Positions 32,429 through 42,298 of a stretch of 56,930 bases of DNA are shown here, piece by piece (the stretch's first letter is position 1; every line of letters starts with the position of its first letter). This DNA is from Micromonospora yasonensis (GTDB lineage Bacteria > Actinomycetota > Actinomycetes > Mycobacteriales > Micromonosporaceae), in contig NZ_JAPDPH010000019.1 of NCBI RefSeq assembly GCF_026013475.1, forward strand, positions 1 to 56,930. The letters are read 5' to 3'. Both the position numbers and the translations under genes were made by a program. The notes beneath the pieces were generated by a model. That model saw only the letters and a program-made list of their open reading frames with translations, made no database searches and was not told the origin of the DNA.

Positions 32429-33336
32429 CAGATGCCTCCTTGTCGCGCACCGGCGTCATCGCCGCTGCAACCCCCCACGCGAAAGGCGTGCTTGTCCGTC
32501 CGGTCACAATTTGTTGCGTTCCGGTGCGAACAACCCCATTCAAATTACACGCGTGTAATGCGTGCGCCGTCAAGCCGAACTTGATAATGGAGTCGCCCTC
32601 CCGACACGTTCCGGACGACCATCCGAGCCGCCCGAGCCTCGCAACCTGCCCTATCGATTCAGACCCCGGACGAGTAACGCCCTCTCCGGCGAGTTGCCCG
32701 AGATTTTCGCTGTGGCGTGCCCGGTGTGGACCCGCTCGGCGGCCCCCGGCGGAGGCTCCGGCGGGCCGTACCCAGGTGGCCGTCCCGACACCGTCCAAGA
32801 TCAGCATGTGATGAGGCAAAGGTTAACGCGCCCGGGCCACAATCGCCCGTCGAGCGCCGAACGCCCACCGCGCCCCGTCCACCATCTGGACGGAGCGCGA
32901 CGGCCACCGGACACGTACGCTCAGCCCGTCCCCGATGGTGGGCTGGTCGGCCAGACGAATGCGACGACCGGTTCGCCATCGCCCCGGCCGCCGTGCCGAC
33001 GTCCCACCACACGGTACGGAGGCCAGGGGTGGCCGGCACTGTGGAGGCCCGGTCGGAGACGCCCGCTTCCGTACGGCCGAGCGGATGCGCGGCTCGTTCC
33101 GGTCGGCGCGGCTGATCTCGAATTCGCGGCCGGGCTCCGGGGTCCGGTGTGGCCGGTCAGCGCGCTACGGTCGCCGCCCAGGTCGAGCACGACGCTGCCG
33201 CTCTCCGACGGCCCCAGGTGTCGTCGTCGACCCGCCAGCCGGTGGGAAGCCGGCCAGGTCGCCACCGCGCACGCCGAACCGGTCCGGCTACCGGCTCGGC
33301 CGGATCGCGGTGTCCAGCCGCGGCACGTCGGTCCGG
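32429..33336. other. Long non-coding region upstream of whiB
   Basis: About 900 bases hold no convincing gene: the frames here have no family text and no supporting ribosome site. The part nearest whiB (32480-32620) is noticeably AT-richer and contains the ATTACACGCGTGTAAT palindrome, so it is likely the whiB promoter. The distal part may contain decayed sequence attached to the DUF4331 remnant. Confidence 0.45.
32544..32559. promoter_or_regulatory. 16-bp palindrome resembling a BldD box upstream of whiB
   Basis: ATTACACGCGTGTAAT is perfectly palindromic. Each half (ATTACAC and GTGTAAT) fits the published BldD half-site nTnACnC / GnGTnAn, but the centre is two bases (GC) rather than one (A/T). 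BldD with c-di-GMP represses whiB in Streptomyces, so the site is in the expected place. Assignment is by motif only. Confidence 0.5.
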
Positions 33337-33490
33337 TGCGGTAAAGAAAACTGTCGTATTCGTGAGCTCTCTGATGAATTCGAAACGACAGGTGATGTCC
33401 GGATAACGGTCACCGTCGTTGTCGATGTGAATCTCGTACCGGACGCCGTCGCCGAACTCTCGGAGGAGTTCCGGCCACCTTTCCGAGCCG
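33337..33490 (-). pseudogene. Remnant of a DUF4331 gene
   Basis: Directly after the fbiC stop, the minus strand reads WPELLREFGDGVRYEIHIDN and then DGDRYPDITCRFEFIRELTNTTVFFTA. The RYEIHIDNDGD...DITCRFEF core is characteristic of the DUF4331 beta-rich domain. No start codon, N-terminal region or following FLYNTGP-type block is found, and the sequence loses identity beyond 33337. Base composition is clearly lower in GC than the neighbouring genes. This is read as a short relic of a larger deleted gene. Confidence 0.55.
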
Positions 33491-33510
33491 GCGGCGGGGA
33501 AGGCTCGACG

Positions 33511-36018
33511 TCAGGAGCGGGCGTGACCGTAGGCTGTCGTCCGCTTGCGGGCCGGGCGGCCGGCCGCCGCCGCGATCGCCTTGAGCTGCTCCTCGGTCCG
33601 GGCCGAGCCGTTGCCCGAGCCGGCCATCCGGGAGATGGTCTCCTCCATCAGCGTGCCGCCCAGGTCGTTGCAGCCGCCCTGGAGCATCGCCACCGTGCCC
33701 TCGTCGCCGAGCTTCACCCACGAGCACTGGATGTTGGCGATCCGGCCGTGCAGCAGCAGCCGGGCCATCGCGTGCACGGTCCGGTTCTCCCGCCAGGTCG
33801 GCCCGGGGCGGGCGATCCCGGCGAGGTAGATCGGCGCGTTGGTGTGCACGAACGGCAGCGCCACGAACTCCGTGAAGCCGCCGGTACGGTCCTGCACCCC
33901 GGCCAGCACCCGGAAGTGGGCGAGCCACTGGCCCGGGTGGTCCACGTGGCCGTACATCATCGTGGAACTGGACCGGATGCCCAGCTCGTGGGCCGTGCTG
34001 ACCACCTCGACCCAGGCGGCGGCCGGCAGTTTGCCCTTGGTGAGCACCCAGCGCACCTCGTCGTCGAGGATCTCGGCGGCGGTGCCCGGGATGGTGTCCA
34101 GCCCGGCCTCGCGGAGCTGGAGCAGCCACTCCTTCACCGGCACACCGGCCTTCGCCGCCGCCGTGGCGATCTCCATCGGGGAGAACGCGTGCACGTGCAT
34201 CCCCGGCACCCGGGCCTTGATCGCCCGGACGATGTCCGCGTACCCGGTGACCGGCAGCTTCGGGTCGATCCCGCCCTGGAGGCAAACCTCGCTCGCGCCG
34301 GCCGCCCAGGCCGCCTCGGCACGGTCGGCGACCTGGTCCAGGGAGAGCCGGAACGCGTCCGCGTCGCTCTCCCGCTGGGCGAAGGCGCAGAACCGGCAGC
34401 CGACGTAGCAGACGTTGCTGAAGTTGATGTTGCGGTTGACCACGTACGTGACGTCGTCGCCGACCGCGTCCCGGCGGACGTCGTCGGCGATTCGGCACAG
34501 CTCGTCCAGGGCCGGCCCGTCCGCGCCGAACAGCGCCAGCGCCTTGGCCTCGTGCGCCGGTTCGAGCAGCGCCGCCGGGTCGGCCGCGGCCAGCCGCAGC
34601 CCGGCGCGCAAGTCGGGGTCGCTCGCCACGGCGACCGGCACGGCGACCTTCGCGGCCACCTCCGACCAGTCGCCGTAGACGTCGTCGAAGTCGCTCCGCC
34701 GGTCTCCCGTGCGCCCGGTGGTGTCGATGGTGACGTGCAGGTCGGTCCGGCCGCCGAACGTCTCCTCCGGCTCCTGCCAGGGCCGGCCCACCGGGCGGGC
34801 CGCCTCGACGGCGAGCCCGGTCTGCGGGTCGGCGAGGGCGCCGACGTGCGGCAGCAGACGCGGGTCCAGCCACGGGTCGCCGGCCCGGACGTACTCGGGG
34901 TAGATGGTCAGCCGCTCGCGCAGCGTGAAGCCGGCCTGCGCGGTGTGCCGGGCCAGCTCGTCGAGCTGCGGCCAGGGCCGCTCCGGGTTGACGTGGTCCG
35001 GGGTGACCGGGGAGACCCCGCCCCAGTCGTCGATGCCGGCGCGCAGCAGCAGGTCGTACTCCCCCTCGATGAGGTTCGGCGGGGCCTGCACGCGGGCCTT
35101 CGGGCCGAGCAGGATCCGGGCGACCGCAACCGTGGCGGCCAGGTCGTGCAGCTCCGCGTCCGGCATCCCGCGCATCGCGGTGTCCGGCTTGGCGCGGAAG
35201 TTCTGCACGATCACCTCCTGGAGGTGGCCGTACTCCCGGTGCGCGCGGCGGATCGCGAAGAGCGCGTCCACCCGCTCGGCCAGGGTCTCCCCGATGCCGA
35301 TCAGGATGCCGGTGGTGAACGGCACGCCGACCCGGCCGGCGTCGTCGAGCACCCGGAGCCGGACGGCGGGTTCCTTGTCCGGGGAGCCGAAGTGGGGGCC
35401 GCCCGGCTCGGACCACAGCCGGGTCGCGGTGGTCTCCAGCATCATGCCCATGCTCGGCGCCACCGGCTTGAGCCGTTGCAGCTCCGACCAGGAGAGCACG
35501 CCCGGGTTGAGGTGGGGCAGCAGGCCGGTCTCCTCCAGCACCGCCACCGCACAGGCGCGCAGGTAGTCCAGGGTGGAGTCGTAGCCCCGCTCGTCCAGCC
35601 ACTGCCGGGCGGCCGGCCAGCGCTCCTCCGGACGGTCACCGAGGGTGAACAGCGCCTCCTTGCAGCCCTGCGCGGCGCCCTCCCCGGCGATGGCGAGGAC
35701 CTCGTCCTTCTCCAGGTACGCGGCGGGCAACCGGTGCGGCACCGTGGCGAAGGTGCAGTAGTGGCAGCGGTCCCGGCAGAGCCGGGTCAGCGGGATGAAG
35801 ACCTTCTTGGAGAAGGTGACCACGCCTGGGCGGCCCGCCTCGCGCAGTCCCGCGTCGCGCACCTCACCGGCGATCCGCAGCAGCTCGTCCAGGGCGGCGC
35901 CGCGCGCGGTCAGCAGGTCGCTCGCCTCGTCGACGTCGAGCGCCCGCCCGGTCGCGGCCCGCCGCAACGCGCGCCGGACACTCGCCTCCGTCGGGACGGC
36001 CTCGGTGCGATCAACCAT
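33511..36018 (-). CDS. fbiC: Bifunctional FO synthase (CofG-CofH fusion)
   Basis: An 835-residue enzyme that makes 7,8-didemethyl-8-hydroxy-5-deazariboflavin (FO), the F420 chromophore, from a flavin precursor and tyrosine. The N-terminal CofG half has the radical-SAM cysteines C81, C85 and C88 (CRDRCHYC). The C-terminal CofH half begins near residue 480 and has a second CxxxCxxC (CYVGCRFC) after [30 protein letters not shown] near the end matches CofH. Length equals that of mycobacterial FbiC. GTG/ATG choices are not an issue: ATG 36018 gives MVDRTEAVP. It lies 1.2 kb from fbiA-fbiB, on the opposite strand. Confidence 0.96.
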   Translation of the reverse strand: MVDRTEAVPTEASVRRALRRAATGRALDVDEASDLLTARGAALDELLRIAGEVRDAGLREAGRPGVVTFSKKVFIPLTRLCRDRCHYCTFATVPHRLPAAYLEKDEVLAIAGEGAAQGCKEALFTLGDRPEERWPAARQWLDERGYDSTLDYLRACAVAVLEETGLLPHLNPGVLSWSELQRLKPVAPSMGMMLETTATRLWSEPGGPHFGSPDKEPAVRLRVLDDAGRVGVPFTTGILIGIGETLAERVDALFAIRRAHREYGHLQEVIVQNFRAKPDTAMRGMPDAELHDLAATVAVARILLGPKARVQAPPNLIEGEYDLLLRAGIDDWGGVSPVTPDHVNPERPWPQLDELARHTAQAGFTLRERLTIYPEYVRAGDPWLDPRLLPHVGALADPQTGLAVEAARPVGRPWQEPEETFGGRTDLHVTIDTTGRTGDRRSDFDDVYGDWSEVAAKVAVPVAVASDPDLRAGLRLAAADPAALLEPAHEAKALALFGADGPALDELCRIADDVRRDAVGDDVTYVVNRNINFSNVCYVGCRFCAFAQRESDADAFRLSLDQVADRAEAAWAAGASEVCLQGGIDPKLPVTGYADIVRAIKARVPGMHVHAFSPMEIATAAAKAGVPVKEWLLQLREAGLDTIPGTAAEILDDEVRWVLTKGKLPAAAWVEVVSTAHELGIRSSSTMMYGHVDHPGQWLAHFRVLAGVQDRTGGFTEFVALPFVHTNAPIYLAGIARPGPTWRENRTVHAMARLLLHGRIANIQCSWVKLGDEGTVAMLQGGCNDLGGTLMEETISRMAGSGNGSARTEEQLKAIAAAAGRPARKRTTAYGHARS

Positions 36019-36089
36019 CCGTCCAGCCTAGGCGCTGGACCACCCGCCCCCACCCGACCCCGCCGCTTCCTGCAGGGTGGGCACGCTGA

Positions 36090-36134
36090 CACGGAAAGAG
36101 TGGCCTCCCGGCGCGGGAAGCCACTCTTTCCGTG
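36090..36134 (-). terminator. Long perfect hairpin upstream of fbiC
   Basis: Arms CACGGAAAGAGTGGC (36090-36104) and GCCACTCTTTCCGTG (36120-36134) are exact inverse complements. A further TCCCG/CGGGA stem lies inside after one mismatch. It follows the minus-strand gene that ends at 36197 and precedes the fbiC start (36018), so it separates the two units or acts as an attenuator in a readthrough transcript. Confidence 0.65.
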
Positions 36135-36196
36135 AATCAGTCGCCTCGGCGAGGCGAGGCGAGGCGTGCGCCGGGCGCGGCCGCGGGGCGTCGGTG

Positions 36197-37105
36197 TCAG
36201 CGGGGGTGGTTCGGGTCGTCCCGGTCGATGCGCTGAGTGCGGTCGCTGTCCTGCGGGGCCGGCTGACCGAACTCGGCCGGCTGCCGTGGGATGGCCTGGG
36301 TCGGGTCCGCCGACGGCGGCTGGCCGAACGGCGGGGCCGGGTTCGGGGCGCCGAACGGCGGCGCGGACTGCGGGGCGTGCGGCGGCGCGGTGTTGAACGG
36401 CGGGGCCGACTGCGGCGAACCGTACTGGCCGGGCACCGGGTAGCCGGGCTGGTTCGGCTGGCCGCCGGGCGCGTAGCCGGGCTGGTTCGGCTGGCCACCG
36501 GGCGCGTAGCCGCCCTGGCCGGGGGCCGGGTAGCCACCCGGCTGGCCGGGGTAGCCACCCGGGTGCTGCGGCCAGCCCGGCTGGGGCTGCCCGTACACGC
36601 CGGGCTGCGGCTTCGGCTTCGGCACGAAGTAGAGGCCGCGCCAGATCGTGAACACCACGAGCGCGGCGATCCCGAAGATCGCCAGCCAGGCCACCCGGGT
36701 CAGCATGCTGAGGAAGGCGTCCAGCACCTCGCCGTCGGTGAGCCGACCGACCAGCGCGATCAGGAAGGTCAGCGCGCCGAACAGGGCGGCGAAGCCGTAC
36801 TCGCCGAGGGCCGCCTGGGTGACCATCTTCGCCCGGGGCAGCACCGGGTGGACATGGGTGGCGAGCAGGACGGCCAGCAGCGGCAGCACGGCCGACTCGA
36901 AGCCGATGAAGACGAAGAAGGTGCTGCCCGCCCGGCCGGTGAAGGTGCTGTAGCTGTCCATCGGTACCAGCAGCCGGAGCAGGCCGACGAAGAGCAGCAC
37001 GGCGTTCGCGCCGAGCAGGACGAGCGCGGCCAGTTCGCGCAGTGGTCTGGTCACCTGGCTGGCCTGCGTCGCGTCGCCGGACGCGGACTCGGCGGGGCTG
37101 GTCAC
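36197..37105 (-). CDS. Membrane protein with Pro/Gly/Gln-rich cytoplasmic tail
   Basis: A 302-residue protein from GTG 37105 ([14 protein letters not shown]). It has four predicted helices: [58 protein letters not shown] and [21 protein letters not shown]. Then follows a tail of about 130 residues rich in Pro, Gly and Gln with repeats such as [25 protein letters not shown]. Such tails are common in actinobacterial envelope or division-associated membrane proteins and are probably disordered. Function unknown. It is divergent from fbiA across about 100 bases, and a strong hairpin follows it. Confidence 0.8.
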   Translation of the reverse strand: MTSPAESASGDATQASQVTRPLRELAALVLLGANAVLLFVGLLRLLVPMDSYSTFTGRAGSTFFVFIGFESAVLPLLAVLLATHVHPVLPRAKMVTQAALGEYGFAALFGALTFLIALVGRLTDGEVLDAFLSMLTRVAWLAIFGIAALVVFTIWRGLYFVPKPKPQPGVYGQPQPGWPQHPGGYPGQPGGYPAPGQGGYAPGGQPNQPGYAPGGQPNQPGYPVPGQYGSPQSAPPFNTAPPHAPQSAPPFGAPNPAPPFGQPPSADPTQAIPRQPAEFGQPAPQDSDRTQRIDRDDPNHPR

Positions 37106-37204
37106 GAACTCTCCCTGGGGACGAAAACGGACAGTTGCCGTGCTGAGCCTAGTCTCTCGGGCCGGCAGCCGATCGACGGCCGCGCGTGCGGAAGGATGGA
37201 CACC

Positions 37205-38152
37205 ATGCGCATCGTGGTTCTGACCGGCGGAATCGGGGGTGCCCGGTTCCTGCTCGGCGTCCGGGCGTACGCCCGGGAGGTGGGGGCCGAGGTGACCGCC
37301 GTGGTCAACGTCGGCGACGATCTGCTGCTGCACGGGCTGAAGGTCTGCCCCGACCTGGACAGCGTGATGTACACGCTGGGCGGCGGCGCCGACCCGGAGC
37401 GGGGCTGGGGCCGGGTGGGCGAGAGCTGGACGGTCAAGTCGGAGCTGGCCGCGTACGGCACCGAGCCGACCTGGTTCGGGCTGGGCGACAAGGACATCGC
37501 CACCCACCTGGTCCGCACCACGATGCTCAACGCCGGCTACCCGCTGTCCCAGGTGACCGAGGCGCTCGCCACCCGCTGGCAGCCCGGCGTACGCCTGCTG
37601 CCGGCGACCGACGACCGCCTGGAGACCCACGTGGTGGTTGACCTCGAGGGCGGCCAGCGGGCGATCCACTTCCAGGAGTGGTGGGTGCGGTACCGGGCTG
37701 AGCTGCCGACCCACCGGTTCGTCTTCATCGGCGCCGAGACGGCGAAGCCGGCGCCCGGCGTGCTGGAGGCGATCGGGGCGGCCGACGTGGTGCTGATCGC
37801 GCCGAGCAACCCGGTGGTGAGCATCGCCCCGATCCTGGCCGTGCCCGGGCTGCGCGAGGCGGTGACCGACGGCCCGGCCCCGGTGGTCGGGGTGTCCCCG
37901 ATCATCGGCGGCGCGCCGGTACGCGGCATGGCCGACCGCTGCCTCGCCGTGCTCGGCGTGGCGTGCAGCGCGGCCGGGGTGGGCGCCCTCTACGGTGGTC
38001 GCCCGGCCGGCGGCCTGCTCGACGGCTGGCTGGTCGCGCCGGAGGACGAGGGGACGCTGGTGCCGGACGTGACCGTACGCTCGGCACCGCTGCGGATGAC
38101 CGACGAGGCGGCCACGGCCACGATGGTCCGGGCCGCGTTGGAGCTGATGTGA
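37205..38152 (+). CDS. fbiA: 2-phospho-L-lactate/phosphoenolpyruvyl transferase CofD (FbiA)
   Basis: A 315-residue enzyme that transfers an activated phospho-lactyl or phosphoenolpyruvyl group to FO, giving F420-0 or dehydro-F420-0. It starts [20 protein letters not shown], with the nucleotide-binding Gly loop, then [51 protein letters not shown] and [20 protein letters not shown], all CofD blocks. ATG 37205 is preferred because GGAAGG lies nine bases upstream; ATG 37196 would leave no spacing. The stop overlaps the fbiB GTG (ATGTGA), so translation is coupled. Confidence 0.95.
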   Translation: MRIVVLTGGIGGARFLLGVRAYAREVGAEVTAVVNVGDDLLLHGLKVCPDLDSVMYTLGGGADPERGWGRVGESWTVKSELAAYGTEPTWFGLGDKDIATHLVRTTMLNAGYPLSQVTEALATRWQPGVRLLPATDDRLETHVVVDLEGGQRAIHFQEWWVRYRAELPTHRFVFIGAETAKPAPGVLEAIGAADVVLIAPSNPVVSIAPILAVPGLREAVTDGPAPVVGVSPIIGGAPVRGMADRCLAVLGVACSAAGVGALYGGRPAGGLLDGWLVAPEDEGTLVPDVTVRSAPLRMTDEAATATMVRAALELM

Positions 38153-39237
38153 GGCTGGAGATCCTGCCGGTGCTGGGCATCGGCGATGTGACCGAGGGCG
38201 ACGACCTGGCGGCGGTGATCGCCACCGCGGCGCCGTGGCTGCGCGACGGCGACGTGCTGGTGGTGACCAGCAAGATCGTGTCGAAGGCGGAGGGCCGGCT
38301 GGTCGACGTGCCGGCCGACGGCCCCGAACGGCTCGCCGCGAAGGACGAGGTGCTCGCCGGCGAGACGGCCCGGGTGGTGGCCACCCGCGGCGCGACCCGG
38401 ATCGTGCAGACCCACCACGGCTTCGTGATGGCCTCCGCCGGGATCGACGCCTCGAACGTGGACAAGACCCGCCTGGTGCTGCTGCCGAAGGACCCGGACG
38501 CGTCCGCCCGGGCGCTGCGGACCGCGTTGCGCGAGCAGTACCACCTCGACGTCGCGGTGATCATCAGCGACACCATGGGCCGGCCGTGGCGCAACGGCCT
38601 CACCGACGTGGCCCTCGGGGTCGCCGGGATGCCGGCGATCCGCGACCACCGCGGCGAGATCGACCCGTACGGGAACGAGCTCCACCTCACCCAGCTCGCC
38701 GTGGTGGACGAGTTGGCCGGCGCCGGTGAGCTGATCAAGGGCAAGTGCGACCAGGTGCCGGTGGCCGTGGTCCGGGGCTACCCGGGCGTGGCGGGCACGG
38801 CGGACGGCGAGGGTGCCCGGGTCCTGGTCCGGGACGCCACGCTGGACCTCTTCTCGTTGGGCACCGCCGAGGCGAAGGCCGCCGGGCTCCGGGAGGCCGC
38901 CACCCTGGCCGACGGCCCGGGCCCGGCCCCGGCCAATCCGGCCGCCGTCGACCGGGCGATCGCCGCGGTCGCCGACGTGGTCGCGCCGGGCACCGTCTTC
39001 ACCCACGTCACCGACGAGGAGGTACGCGCCGACCTGGTCGCCGCCGTGCCGGACTGGCCCGAGCAGGCCACCGGTCTCGTGCTGGGCGCGCCGCCGGCCC
39101 CGGTCGACCCGGCGGACCTGGTGCGCTTCGGCGCCGATCTGCAACGGCTGCGGACCGCGCTGGCCGCCGAGGGCGTCTCGTCGGCCTTGCTCCCGCCCCC
39201 ACCGGGCAGCACCGCCGGCGCCGCTCTCGCCATCTGA
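38149..39237 (+). CDS. fbiB: F420-0:gamma-glutamyl ligase CofE (FbiB), short form
   Basis: A 362-residue enzyme from GTG 38149 that adds gamma-linked glutamates to F420-0. The first ~245 residues are the CofE domain: [81 protein letters not shown] and [10 protein letters not shown]. Mycobacterial FbiB has an additional FMN-binding nitroreductase-like domain of ~200 residues that reduces dehydro-F420. Here only ~110 residues follow and they lack clear nitroreductase motifs. The reductase step, if needed, must come from another protein. Confidence 0.92.
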   Translation: MRLEILPVLGIGDVTEGDDLAAVIATAAPWLRDGDVLVVTSKIVSKAEGRLVDVPADGPERLAAKDEVLAGETARVVATRGATRIVQTHHGFVMASAGIDASNVDKTRLVLLPKDPDASARALRTALREQYHLDVAVIISDTMGRPWRNGLTDVALGVAGMPAIRDHRGEIDPYGNELHLTQLAVVDELAGAGELIKGKCDQVPVAVVRGYPGVAGTADGEGARVLVRDATLDLFSLGTAEAKAAGLREAATLADGPGPAPANPAAVDRAIAAVADVVAPGTVFTHVTDEEVRADLVAAVPDWPEQATGLVLGAPPAPVDPADLVRFGADLQRLRTALAAEGVSSALLPPPPGSTAGAALAI

Positions 39238-39274
39238 CCCGGTGCCCAGCCCGACTCGGCGGCGCGCCGGGCGG

Positions 39275-40261
39275 TCAGGCGTCGAGGACGGCCCGGCCGA
39301 GGGGGGTCAGGGTGTGCAGCACGGTGTTGCGGTCGCGGTGACTGACCAGCAACCCGGCGTTGCGCAGCACGCTGGTGTGCTGGCTGGCCGCGGCGGCGGA
39401 GATGCTCAGCCGGCGGGCCATCTCGCCGGTGGTGCAGCCGTTGTCGGCGGCGGCCAGCACGGCGGCCCGGGTCCGGCCGAGCAGGGCGGCGAGGGCGTCC
39501 CGGTCGCCGTCGTCCGGCCTGCGGGTGGTGGCCAGGCCGCCCAGCCGGTCGACCGGATAGACGAGCACCGGGGGCAGCGTCGGGTCGAGGAGCGCGACCG
39601 GGGTCCGGGCGCAGAAGAAGGACGGCACCAGCAGCAGTCCGCGGCCGTCGAGGCGCAGCTCGCGGGTGTCCGGGTAGTCGAGCACCTCGAGGATCCCGTC
39701 GGCCCAGCGCATGCTGGGCCGCAGGCTGGCGAGCAGGCCCTCGGGGCCGCCGTCGAGCATGGCCCGGGCCCGCCGCCCCCGGTCGGCCTCCACCGCGGCC
39801 TGGATCCGGGACCAGTACGGGGCGACCGCGAGCGCCCGGTAGCGCGCCATCGAGTCGGTGAGGTGGCGCAGCACCTCGGGCTCGCCCCGGGCGAGCGCGT
39901 CGGCCGGGGCGGGCAGCAGGTTCTCCTCGGCCAGCAGGGTGAGGTCGCGGCGCAGCATGCCGATCGGGGTGCCCCGGACCGCCGCCAGCCCCGCCTCGAA
40001 GCCGTCCCGGGAGGCGTACGGGGTGAGGAAGTCGGGGAAGTAGCCGCGGGGCGGGTTGAGGGCGAAGAGGAGCCGGAACTGCTCGGCGTCGCTCTCGGTA
40101 CGCAGGGCGCGGGCCACGGTGCGCCGCCATTCGAGCAGCAGCGGTTCCCGCCCGCGGCCCTGTAGCAGGTGCAGGCTGAGGACCAGTTCCCAGACCGAGT
40201 CCGCAGCGGAGGCCACCCTGGTCCGCAGGATGTCCTCGCTCGAGAAGATGATCTTCAGCAT
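39275..40261 (-). CDS. ArsR-type winged-helix transcriptional regulator
   Basis: A 328-residue protein starting MLKIIFSSEDILRTRVASAA. The DNA-binding domain is C-terminal, about residues 255-328: RDALAALLGRTRAAVLAAADNGCTTGEMARRLSISAAAASQHTSVLRNAGLLVSHRDRNTVLHTLTPLGRAVLDA, a typical ArsR/SmtB helix-turn-helix with wing. The ~240 residues before it form an alpha/beta domain of the DUF5937 type seen in actinobacterial ArsR regulators (HLLQGRGREPLLLEWRRTVAR). No metal-binding Cys cluster is visible, so it is not a metal sensor. Its target is unknown. It is convergent with fbiB and preceded by an AT-rich probable promoter at 40290-40370. Confidence 0.85.
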   Translation of the reverse strand: MLKIIFSSEDILRTRVASAADSVWELVLSLHLLQGRGREPLLLEWRRTVARALRTESDAEQFRLLFALNPPRGYFPDFLTPYASRDGFEAGLAAVRGTPIGMLRRDLTLLAEENLLPAPADALARGEPEVLRHLTDSMARYRALAVAPYWSRIQAAVEADRGRRARAMLDGGPEGLLASLRPSMRWADGILEVLDYPDTRELRLDGRGLLLVPSFFCARTPVALLDPTLPPVLVYPVDRLGGLATTRRPDDGDRDALAALLGRTRAAVLAAADNGCTTGEMARRLSISAAAASQHTSVLRNAGLLVSHRDRNTVLHTLTPLGRAVLDA

Positions 40262-40467
40262 GGAGCGCTCTCCCGGAGGCGGGTAGAGGGATTACCTGCC
40301 TCCACTGGCACTGTACCCGGCGGCACTAATCTTCATTTTTAAGCGTGGGCTGAAAAACCTCGACGGCGAGGGAACGGGTTCGGCACACTACCGGTGCCCG
40401 TCGGGCCGGAGGTTTGAACCCACCGGTCCGGGGCTACCGGGCGGTCGGGGGGCACCGGCGACCGGGC

Positions 40468-40506
40468 GGCACCACGAGGGTCTGCGGCTTTCTCCGCAGG
40501 GGTGCC
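40468..40506 (-). terminator. Hairpin after the gene ending at 40533
   Basis: GGCACC (40468-40473) pairs with GGTGCC (40501-40506), and inside it CTGCGG (40482-40487) pairs with CCGCAG (40494-40499) around a CTTTCT loop. It lies just past the stop of the minus-strand gene. Confidence 0.45.
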
Positions 40507-40532
40507 ACCGGTCGCCCCCGGGACCGGCCGAC

Positions 40533-41624
40533 TCAACCGACCCAGAGCGCCACCCGGTGGTCCTCGTCGGTCACGTAGAAGCAACTCCCGTCCAGCTCGG
40601 CCAGCCCTTCCACGTGGTGGAACGGGGCCAGCTCGGCCACCAGTTTTCCGGCCACCCGGGCGTCCGGCGTGGGCTCCCACCGGAAGGCGACGTGCCGCGA
40701 GGTCACCTCGCCGCCGTGCGGATGCTCGTCGAGCAGCACCGAACCCTTGCCCGGCGCGTCGATGGAGCCGATCACCGCCGCGTACCCGCCTCCGGGGGTG
40801 GGGGCGACGGCCCGGAAGCCGGTCAGCGTGCCCGGTGGGGTCACCCCGGTCAGGGCGTACGCCCCGACGGCCCGGGGCCAGCCCGGGTCTTCGCCGAACA
40901 TGTCGGCCACCCCGGCCAGCTCGACCAGGATCGGCTCGCCCTCGGCGGTCACCGGGAAGCGCAGCCCGAGCAGCACGGTCCCACCGGGGGTGAACGCGGC
41001 CGCCTCGACGTTGACCGGCAGGTCGTCCTCGGCGAGCCGGGTGACCCAGCTCTTGGCCCGCGCGGTGCCCCGGGCCAGGGTCGCCACGATGAACCGGTGC
41101 CGGACCCGGTCCCCCGGCGGCAGCATGGTCAGCGGCGCGACCGCGAGGGCGTCGTTGATCGCCCGGTGCAGCCGGAACCGGTTGCGCACCACCTGCACCG
41201 GCAGCGTGCCGATGGCGGCGTCCTCCTCGCGGAACCGGGCCACGAACGCGCGGCGGGGCCGCAGCGGGCCGGCCTTCGAGCCGAAGTGCGAGCCGAAGAC
41301 GTACACCCAGCCGTCGTGGTGGGCGAGCGCCTCGCCGTCCTCGGTGCGGCCGTTCTCCGGGCCGGCGTCGGCGGCCACGTGGTGCGCGACCCACTCGCCG
41401 TCCTCCCGCTCCGACCACCCCGGCTCGGCGTGTCTGACGCCACGCCGCGACCCGGAGCAGTCGTCCAGCAGCAGGGCCAGGCAGCGCTCCACCGGGCCCT
41501 CGTCCAGCACGGTCCAGAAGCCCCGGCGGGCGCCGTGGGCGCGCAGCAGCGCCCGGGAACGGACCGGCAACAGGTCGCTGGCCTCGTTGCCGCCCACGAC
41601 GAACTCCACGAGTCGCAAGGTCAC
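40533..41624 (-). CDS. Conserved hypothetical protein (possible beta-propeller)
   Basis: A 363-residue soluble protein from GTG 41624 (VTLRLVEFVVGGNEASDLLP). Repeated short strands with aromatic and Gly pairs suggest a beta-propeller (HHDGWVYVFGSHFG, VNVEAAAFTPGGTVLLGLRF, GFRAVAPTPGGGYAAVIGSI, VEGLAELDGSCFYVTDEDHRVALWVG), similar in style to DUF3616/phytase-like esterase domains. No signal peptide is visible, so it is cytoplasmic. I cannot assign a reaction. It is divergent from the Nudix gene, with only about 40 bases between the starts, so the two may be co-regulated. Confidence 0.75.
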   Translation of the reverse strand: MTLRLVEFVVGGNEASDLLPVRSRALLRAHGARRGFWTVLDEGPVERCLALLLDDCSGSRRGVRHAEPGWSEREDGEWVAHHVAADAGPENGRTEDGEALAHHDGWVYVFGSHFGSKAGPLRPRRAFVARFREEDAAIGTLPVQVVRNRFRLHRAINDALAVAPLTMLPPGDRVRHRFIVATLARGTARAKSWVTRLAEDDLPVNVEAAAFTPGGTVLLGLRFPVTAEGEPILVELAGVADMFGEDPGWPRAVGAYALTGVTPPGTLTGFRAVAPTPGGGYAAVIGSIDAPGKGSVLLDEHPHGGEVTSRHVAFRWEPTPDARVAGKLVAELAPFHHVEGLAELDGSCFYVTDEDHRVALWVG

Positions 41625-41663
41625 CCGGCCAGGGTACGGAGGCCACGCTCGTAGAGTGTCGGG

Positions 41664-42239
41664 GTGCACACCGACCTGGGGACGTACGCCGACCTGCACG
41701 CCGACGCCACGGCGGTGCTGAGCCGCTGGACGGCGACCAGCCCGGCCGCCGCCGCGAACCGCGACCGGACCCTGGAGCTGCTGGCCGCCGGGCCGGTGGC
41801 GATGAGCCGGAGTCACCGGCCGGGCCACCTCACCGCGAGCGCGCTGGTGCTCGACGCCACCGGCGCCCGGGTGCTGCTCTGCCTGCACAGCAAGTTCCGC
41901 AAGTGGGTGCAGCTCGGCGGGCACTGCGAACCGGGCGACCGGACCCTGGCGGCCGCCGCGCTGCGCGAGGCGTCCGAGGAGTCCGGGATCGCCAGGCTGG
42001 TGGTCGACCCGGTGCCGATCGACGTGGACATCCACCCGGTCGCCTGCCAGGGCGGCTCGCTGCACTACGACGTCCGGTTCGCGGTGCTCGCCCCGCCCGG
42101 GGCGACCGAACGGGTCAGCGACGAGTCCGAGGCGCTGGGCTGGTTCCCGCCGGACCGGCTGCCCGAGCCGCTGGCCGACGGAACCGTCCAGCTCGTCGCG
42201 CCGGCCCTGGCCGCGCTGGCCCGCCGCGCCACCGGCTGA
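41664..42239 (+). CDS. Nudix hydrolase
   Basis: A 191-residue protein from GTG 41664. The Nudix fold spans about residues 52-185: HLTASALVLDATGARVLLCLHSKFRKWVQLGGHCEPGD, then the helix core REASEESGI (101-109), which provides the metal-binding Glu residues. The first acidic position of the classical box is not conserved, so substrate or metal use may differ. DVDIHPVACQGGSLHYDVRFAVLAPPG fits members acting on nucleotide-like or ADP-ribose-like substrates. The substrate cannot be named. A hairpin follows the gene. Confidence 0.88.
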   Translation: MHTDLGTYADLHADATAVLSRWTATSPAAAANRDRTLELLAAGPVAMSRSHRPGHLTASALVLDATGARVLLCLHSKFRKWVQLGGHCEPGDRTLAAAALREASEESGIARLVVDPVPIDVDIHPVACQGGSLHYDVRFAVLAPPGATERVSDESEALGWFPPDRLPEPLADGTVQLVAPALAALARRATG

Positions 42240-42263
42240 GCTGCCCTCGCGGACACGCCGGCA

Positions 42264-42294
42264 GCGCGGCGGCCCGCCATCCGGGCCGCCGCGC
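42264..42294. terminator. Perfect 13-bp hairpin between convergent genes
   Basis: GCGCGGCGGCCCG (42264-42276) and CGGGCCGCCGCGC (42282-42294) are exact inverse complements with a five-base loop. It lies between the stops of the Nudix gene (42239) and manC (42299). Confidence 0.75.
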
Positions 42295-42298
42295 CGGA

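Noticed and set aside
32562..33344. Possible plus-strand gene in the long whiB upstream region
   Set aside because: The frame is Pro/Arg-rich with no family likeness, no good ribosome site and shadow-like codon use.
32935..36135. A 1066-codon plus-strand open frame
   Set aside because: It is the complement-phase shadow of fbiC; the opposite strand carries both radical-SAM motifs.
40415..40430. GGTTTGAACCC, resembling a tRNA T-arm
   Set aside because: No matching acceptor, D or anticodon stems are found around it, so it is not a tRNA gene.
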